From contig VZDJ01007747.1 in NCBI GenBank assembly GCA_008694505.1, forward strand, positions 26,238,904 through 26,302,903: a stretch of DNA of 64,000 bases, read 5' to 3'. Under the pieces are notes generated by a model. That model saw only the letters and a program-made list of their open reading frames with translations, ran no database searches and had not been told where the DNA came from. Positions within the stretch are counted from its first letter, which is position 1. Every line of letters starts with the position of its first letter. Both the position numbers and the translations under genes were made by a program. Source of the stretch: Cyanoderma ruficeps. Taxonomy: Eukaryota; Chordata; Aves; Passeriformes; Timaliidae. Below are positions 59,074 to 64,000 of the stretch, in pieces.

Positions 59074-59439
59074 ATTACAACTCCTTCTTTACAAAAAAGC
59101 TGAAAATTATTCTCTCTTCATTTAAATGAACTCTATGGGGAGGAATGTGTGTTTTTAAAAGCTAAGATCATTCTAATGATTAGACCATATTCCCCATCTG
59201 ATTTAACTTCCATTTCATTGAAACTAATAAACTTTATGAAGCTATGTAGAAAGAGTATGTTTAGTTCTGTTTCTACTTTTCTATTATATTTAGAGGACTA
59301 GAGGCTAGAGCTATCCAAGTGGGGCTTAGTCCAAGCACTCCAGAGCAACTCACGTATTAAAGTTATTGTAGGCTGACTGCAGACGGGCAGGTCACAGTCT
59401 AGTGTTACTTTTAAGCTGTTTTTTGAAGCTGAGGATTGA

Positions 59440-59655
59440 GTGAAAAACCTGGTCCTGTTCCATTGTACTTACACTGGGCAAGGGCAATGCAGAGTTTTGA
59501 AAGCCCCAGAAAACCCAGCCACTTACTTTGTTGAATATTTTCCCATTACAGAAACCATTGACAAAAGATCCAGGCAGGTTCACAAGATGGGTGTCAGGTA
59601 TATGCCGGGAACAGAAAATGCCAGAATTGATGCTGAAGATGAGAAGGTTCTCTGA
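59440..59655 (+). other. Plus-strand open frame of uncertain status
   Basis: A 71-codon plus frame with balanced composition includes ENPATYFVEYFPITETIDKR. Splice interpretation is ambiguous. There is a good acceptor inside it (TATTTTCCCATTACAG, near 59.56 kb) and a possible donor at GTCAG|GTATAT near 59.6 kb. The full frame ends at a TGA without polyadenylation context. No family recognised. Confidence 0.2.
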
Positions 59656-62600
59656 AAGAGAAAACAGTACAAAAGTGCTGTTGAATTTTCATCTACAACA
59701 GCAAACACACACCAAGAGGGTCCGCGTGTAGTATGCCCCTATCCACAATACTTCATGATCAGAAAGTCTCAGAAATAACTGAAAGCCACCAGCATAAGAA
59801 TTCTGTGATGTACTGTAAAAATCTCGTGCTTTTGTATTTTATTATTTGGAAAATGAAGAAAGAGGTTTTGTGGAAATTTGGTGCCTCTGGAAGCAGGGAA
59901 AACACAAGTTCCTTTACCCTCATTTTACTCTTCTTGAAGAGTTTTTACTACATCTTATGAAAGTGATATAGTAAATCCTCATGTCACAACTGGCATGAAT
60001 ATGTTTGTTCCTAAACACCAAAACCTGCATTCCTCTGCAACTGAGAAGTTCAATATACTGATACTTGCAAGTGTAAAGAGTGTAGCATCTCCTGGGAGAG
60101 ATGAAAGTTGTGTTCTATCAGAGCCTGATGGTGAATCATTACCAAGTAGGGAAAAAATTTATTTGCTCCATTAAATTTACACACACACTATGTTTTTAAT
60201 TTAATAAACAACTATGTAAGGACATACAAAATATGTTTAATATTTTGGAAGAGAATGAAAACTACTCTTTCAGAAAACAGTTTTGCTAGTTTTATAACAT
60301 TAATCATATTTCACCAGTTTTCTAGAATTTTAGGTGCCATACTTTAAATTACTGACAGTGAACCCTGCAAAGGATACTTGTGTTTTTGGTGCTGTTTAAT
60401 CTCTGTGGCAGATTAAACACTGACATAAAAACAGCCACATTTCCATTTTTCATCAAATGTGTTGTTGATATTTAGAAGTAGGTGGGCAGGTTTCACATTT
60501 AACAAATGATCAGTTGGGTAATTTTAATGACAAATACATCTCTGTGTGGTCTGCCATTTTCCAGGCAGAGCATTTATCCCTGTCAGCATTGCTGTGAATT
60601 TCCGTACCTCAGCTAGACAAAACTGAACTCAATCTTCTACCTGCCTTGGGAAATGTCCAACACATTTCTGATTTTATCCTAAAATGCAGCTGACTAGGAT
60701 GCACTGCATATTAAATTAACAAGGATTCATCAAAAAATAATTGTTACCACTCTGACTCTTTCCCACTCTGTACACCTAGTCACCTCTGCTTGCATGCACA
60801 ATTGATTTAAAGCGTGCCATGCCACAAAGAATCTGTGTGTGTGAGACAGGACAGTTCTGCTGTTCTGATAGCTGTGGAAGGACACAGGTATCAGAGCTTT
60901 ATTGACATGAAGCTGTTCAGAAGAATCTCTTGCAATGCTTTCATTTTATGTAACAAATGCACATTTTTGTAGTATGGTATAATTTGTACAAAATTTGTTT
61001 ATATAGTCTTCATTATTAAAATTCTGCTTTGTACAAAGGAAAAAAGGATAACAGTCACAGGTAGACAAAACCAGTTTTATTAATTTCTGCTCCCATTCAC
61101 ATCAATGCATATTACATGTATCCTCTGTATCAGGCCTAGGTATAAACCCAGCACATATTGATACCAGGCTGCAGCTGAAGCCCTGTCGTTCTTTTCCATT
61201 GTATTTCTTGTGAACAGCTGAATGCTGTGAGTGGTGTGAGCTACTGTCAGCATTAGAAGTTCCATGCAGGTAAAGAGAAGAAATGCAGAAAAAGATCATA
61301 CAATAAAATTTCTGAGGAAATTGAGTTGTTAGCTAAAATCATAGATCCTTGCTATGTAACTGCTATGGATCATTGCTCCTAAGGGCAGCAGACAGTCTTA
61401 GCTTGTAGGGCCTCTTTGTCTCTCATTAGCAGGGTTGAGAGGTTAGGAGCTAGAAAAACCCTGAGATTCATTCCAGTTTTAATTGAATTGGAATTCAGTT
61501 TGCTCAGAAATAGGAGCAAATTCTGTCCATGGACATGGATTCTGGAAAGGGACCAAAAGGAAGGAAGGATGTCTGTATTATGGCTTTGGTACTGAAGTAC
61601 CTGAACTTCCTTCCACTTGTTGGTTTTCCTTCTGAATAATGTAACAAGGTTTCTTTTTGTACTTCATCCCAAATTCTAATGTTTTCTTTCCTGACCTAGG
61701 GATTGCAGAAAAATAACAGAAAAAAAGCAATGAATCACTAGGGTCCTGCAGTGTTACAGAGCAGCATCAATTCTTGATTTATCACCTTTCATTAGATGGG
61801 AATTTAAAAAAAATATAAATAGCTATGAGAAAATGGGATAAGACAAATGAAGGTGTGGGCAGTAGTAGTTCTTCTCTATGTTCTTGGCTTCAGATATTTA
61901 GTGTTCTGCCCATAGTTCCAGTCTTTTATCCTGCCTGCCTCCTGTTTCTTGTTTTTCTGGCATTCAGCCTTCCTTTGGCTGAGCTGATAAGAGGCAGCTG
62001 GAACAAAGGCTTATTTACATCTTTCTCCAGCTCTGCAGTGACTCAGTGTGGTAGGTAACAGCTATGAAGGTGGAAAACCTTGAGATAATCTAAGGTTCTA
62101 GAGGAGATGCAAAGGAGATAGTAAGTAATTAGGTGGAAAGCAAAGTCAGCAGGGGCTACAGAGATCATTGCTTCTGAAAATACACTGTGGGGACAATAAC
62201 ACTCTTAAGACCTTCAGAGAAGGAGATTGATTCTCTGCAAAAATGTTCCAAAGAATGGTAGACTAGATGTGGTGAAGGATAAGGGATTTATTTGGGAAAG
62301 AATTTTTAGGTTGGGGGTTTTCTTTAGATTTTTAATATTTTAATTATTATTTATAAAAGCAAGAATAAAATGATGGTGTTATTTTTCAGTTTATATTTTT
62401 ATGTATATATTTGTATGTATATATATTTGTATAAAGTAGTAAATATATTCAATAAACTTGGTAAACATTTATGATGAGTGGAGGAAAAATAAATTCTCGA
62501 CATACATCACAATTTGCATTTTCTAATCTGCAGTCTAGAATATATGTTGTTTTCAGCTCTGGTTTTATTGGCTTTTAAATGAAGAAAGATATTTTAATGT

Positions 62601-63036
62601 GCCTACAGTAATGATTTCTCTGTCTTTTTGTCTATGGTTTGCCCCTTACTCTATAAGGAAATGCATCCATAAATGTTATTTAAACACTTAAAAGTGTGGA
62701 ATGTCCTAAAGAGCAGGAATTACAAAAGTGAATGCTTCAATAATGAAAAAAAATGCAGCCACATTTCTCATATTTCTCATATGATTTCTTCCTGAATTAT
62801 TTATAGGAAGACTTGAATACCAAGAGCCTGGAAAGTTTGTTTCTATTCATGATTTCAGTTATCAAATCATTGCGTAAGTTAGAAACCTATTTGATTCCCT
62901 GCTGATTGCTAGTGTCCTTAGTTTTGATTGGGGATGCTTGTTTTGCAGATAAATGTCAGAGAAATATTTAAGCAGAAGCTGAAATTGATCCCTTAACATG
63001 ACTAAAAATAAGCCTTATCTTAGCATGTTGAAATCG
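59656..63036. other. AT-rich stretch, nothing firmly recognised
   Basis: No gene recognised. Near 61.08-61.14 kb the minus strand reads CATTGATGTGAATGGGAGCA followed by AATAAA. This resembles phrases common in old amniote repeats and 3' UTRs, but I could not assign it. Confidence 0.35.
62395..62440. repeat. AT-rich simple repeat
   Basis: TATATTTGTATG-like units are repeated imperfectly. Confidence 0.6.
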
Positions 63037-63580
63037 TATGAGAACATAAAGAATGCTTTTCTAGATCAGATCAAATGATCCACCAAGTTCAGTGACAATA
63101 AGATAATACTTAGGGAAGGCACACAAATCTGACCAATACCTGATACTAATTTTTCTCATGCTTCTTCACAGTCACTGGATTAATGATCTGACTTCTCTCT
63201 TCATCATCTAGCTTACAAGCCTATTTCTGATTTTTTTTTCAATCCCTTTTCAAAGCAACTGATTCCACTTACCTCCGCAATCTCCACTAGAAAGAAATTC
63301 CAGAAAATTTCTGCCCACTGTGCAAAGAAATATATTCTTTCACCTATTTTAAGTGGGTGACCTGGTTGTCTCAATGGGTATTCTCTAATTCTAGGGTCAG
63401 AGAATTAGGTGAATAACTGTTCCATGTTCGTCTTACCCCTTTCATTAATGAATTTGAAACCATGATCTCACCTCCTTCTTCTTCTCTATAAAGGGATGGG
63501 TGCACAGTTGTTTCCATTTCTCTGAGGGGGTGAGAAGCCCTTCATCATGTTAGTTGCCCTCTTTGTGCTTTTTCTGTTGC
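63037..63580 (-). mobile_element. Ancient CR1 (L3-like) LINE, 3' portion
   Basis: The left edge (TATGAGAACATAAAGAATG, then CTAGATCAGATCAAATGATC and CACCAAGTTCAGT) is the reversed 3' end of the old amniote CR1/L3-type family. Further phrases follow in order: CAATCCCTTTTCAAAGC, AAGAAATTCCAGAAAAT, AAGTGGGTGACCTGGTTGTC, CATTAATGAATTTGAAACCA and TTAGTTGCCCTCTTTGTGC. Divergence is much higher than in the other CR1 copies, so the insertion is old and may be shared with non-avian reptiles. It is 5'-truncated on the right. Confidence 0.8.
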
Positions 63581-64000
63581 CAGGAAATCCTTTTTGAGAT
63601 AAAGAGAGCAGAAAGAGAGCAGCAGTACAGGTGCCGCTACAAAAGCGGAACAATTTAAATATTTCCAGAGAAAGGCGCTGATGTTTCTTCCTCTTTCAGG
63701 AAGAAAGAAAAAAAAATATATTCAATAGTCACTGTATCTAAAGCTAAAATTTGACAGTACTAAATGTGATTTGAGGAAGAGAACTTAATAGAGCAGGAGT
63801 AATTTTTGGTTTGTCATAAAACCTCTGCAAAGTGATTATGTAGTTATTTTCATTGAACATAAGAATAGTTTTCCATGGATAGGCAATATATGATTCCTCA
63901 TATGAGAAACAAAGCTGCAGATTTTGTGGTTGATCTAAATACTCTCTCCTTCCGTGTTTATGACAACTGCCAGTTATTTTGCCACCGAAAATTTTGGGAT

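Noticed and set aside
60640..60720. Short open minus segment with CAG|GTAGAAG donor
   Set aside because: Only about 20 codons and a weak acceptor; indistinguishable from chance.
61080..61300. Overlapping 61- and 65-codon minus frames followed by AATAAA
   Set aside because: The sequence resembles old repeat or 3' UTR phrases, and neither frame shows a recognisable domain or splice acceptor.

Overview
The window looks like an AT-rich, gene-poor stretch of a bird macrochromosome. Two things point to a bird: many CR1 LINE fragments, several ending in the typical avian CR1 3' tail with repeated ATTCTATG-type octamers, and solo endogenous-retrovirus LTRs. One LTR pair (42.6 kb and 58.6 kb) resembles a family I associate with songbirds, so a passerine is likely, but that is inference.

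No complete protein-coding gene, rRNA, tRNA or CRISPR array could be recognised. Most long open frames fall inside CR1 or LTR sequence, in low-complexity tracts, or at lengths expected by chance.

Layout: 1-17 kb is mostly unannotated AT-rich DNA with a GGATT microsatellite at the left edge and a purine-rich tract near 13.3-13.6 kb. A short assembly gap lies at 17.0 kb. At 17.2-18.2 kb is an old minus-strand CR1, and at 24.0-24.7 kb a plus-strand CR1 3' end. From 32.9 to 36 kb come a minus-strand CR1, an LTR-like segment and a solo LTR with a perfect 6-bp target duplication. At 42.5-44.1 kb a plus-strand CR1 is split by a minus-strand solo LTR. At 50.2-54.5 kb are two minus-strand CR1 copies, the longer split by a second solo LTR. 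At 58.6-59.1 kb is a truncated LTR related to the one at 42.6 kb. At 63.0-63.6 kb is a much older CR1 of the L3-like amniote type.

On the minus strand several short open segments are bounded by good splice signals (45.3, 41.1, 39.0, 33.8, 31.6, 30.8, 23.2 and 4.0 kb). They could be exons of a large-intron gene that I do not recognise. Reading phases agree between some neighbours (41.1 to 39.0 to 33.8 kb; 31.6 to 30.8 kb) and disagree between others (45.3 to 41.1; 33.8 to 31.6; 30.8 to 23.2 kb). Equally good splice pairs elsewhere enclose no open frame, so these are hypotheses only. I did not find a clear undescribed biological system; the nested transposon structures and the possible minus-strand exons are the main points of interest.
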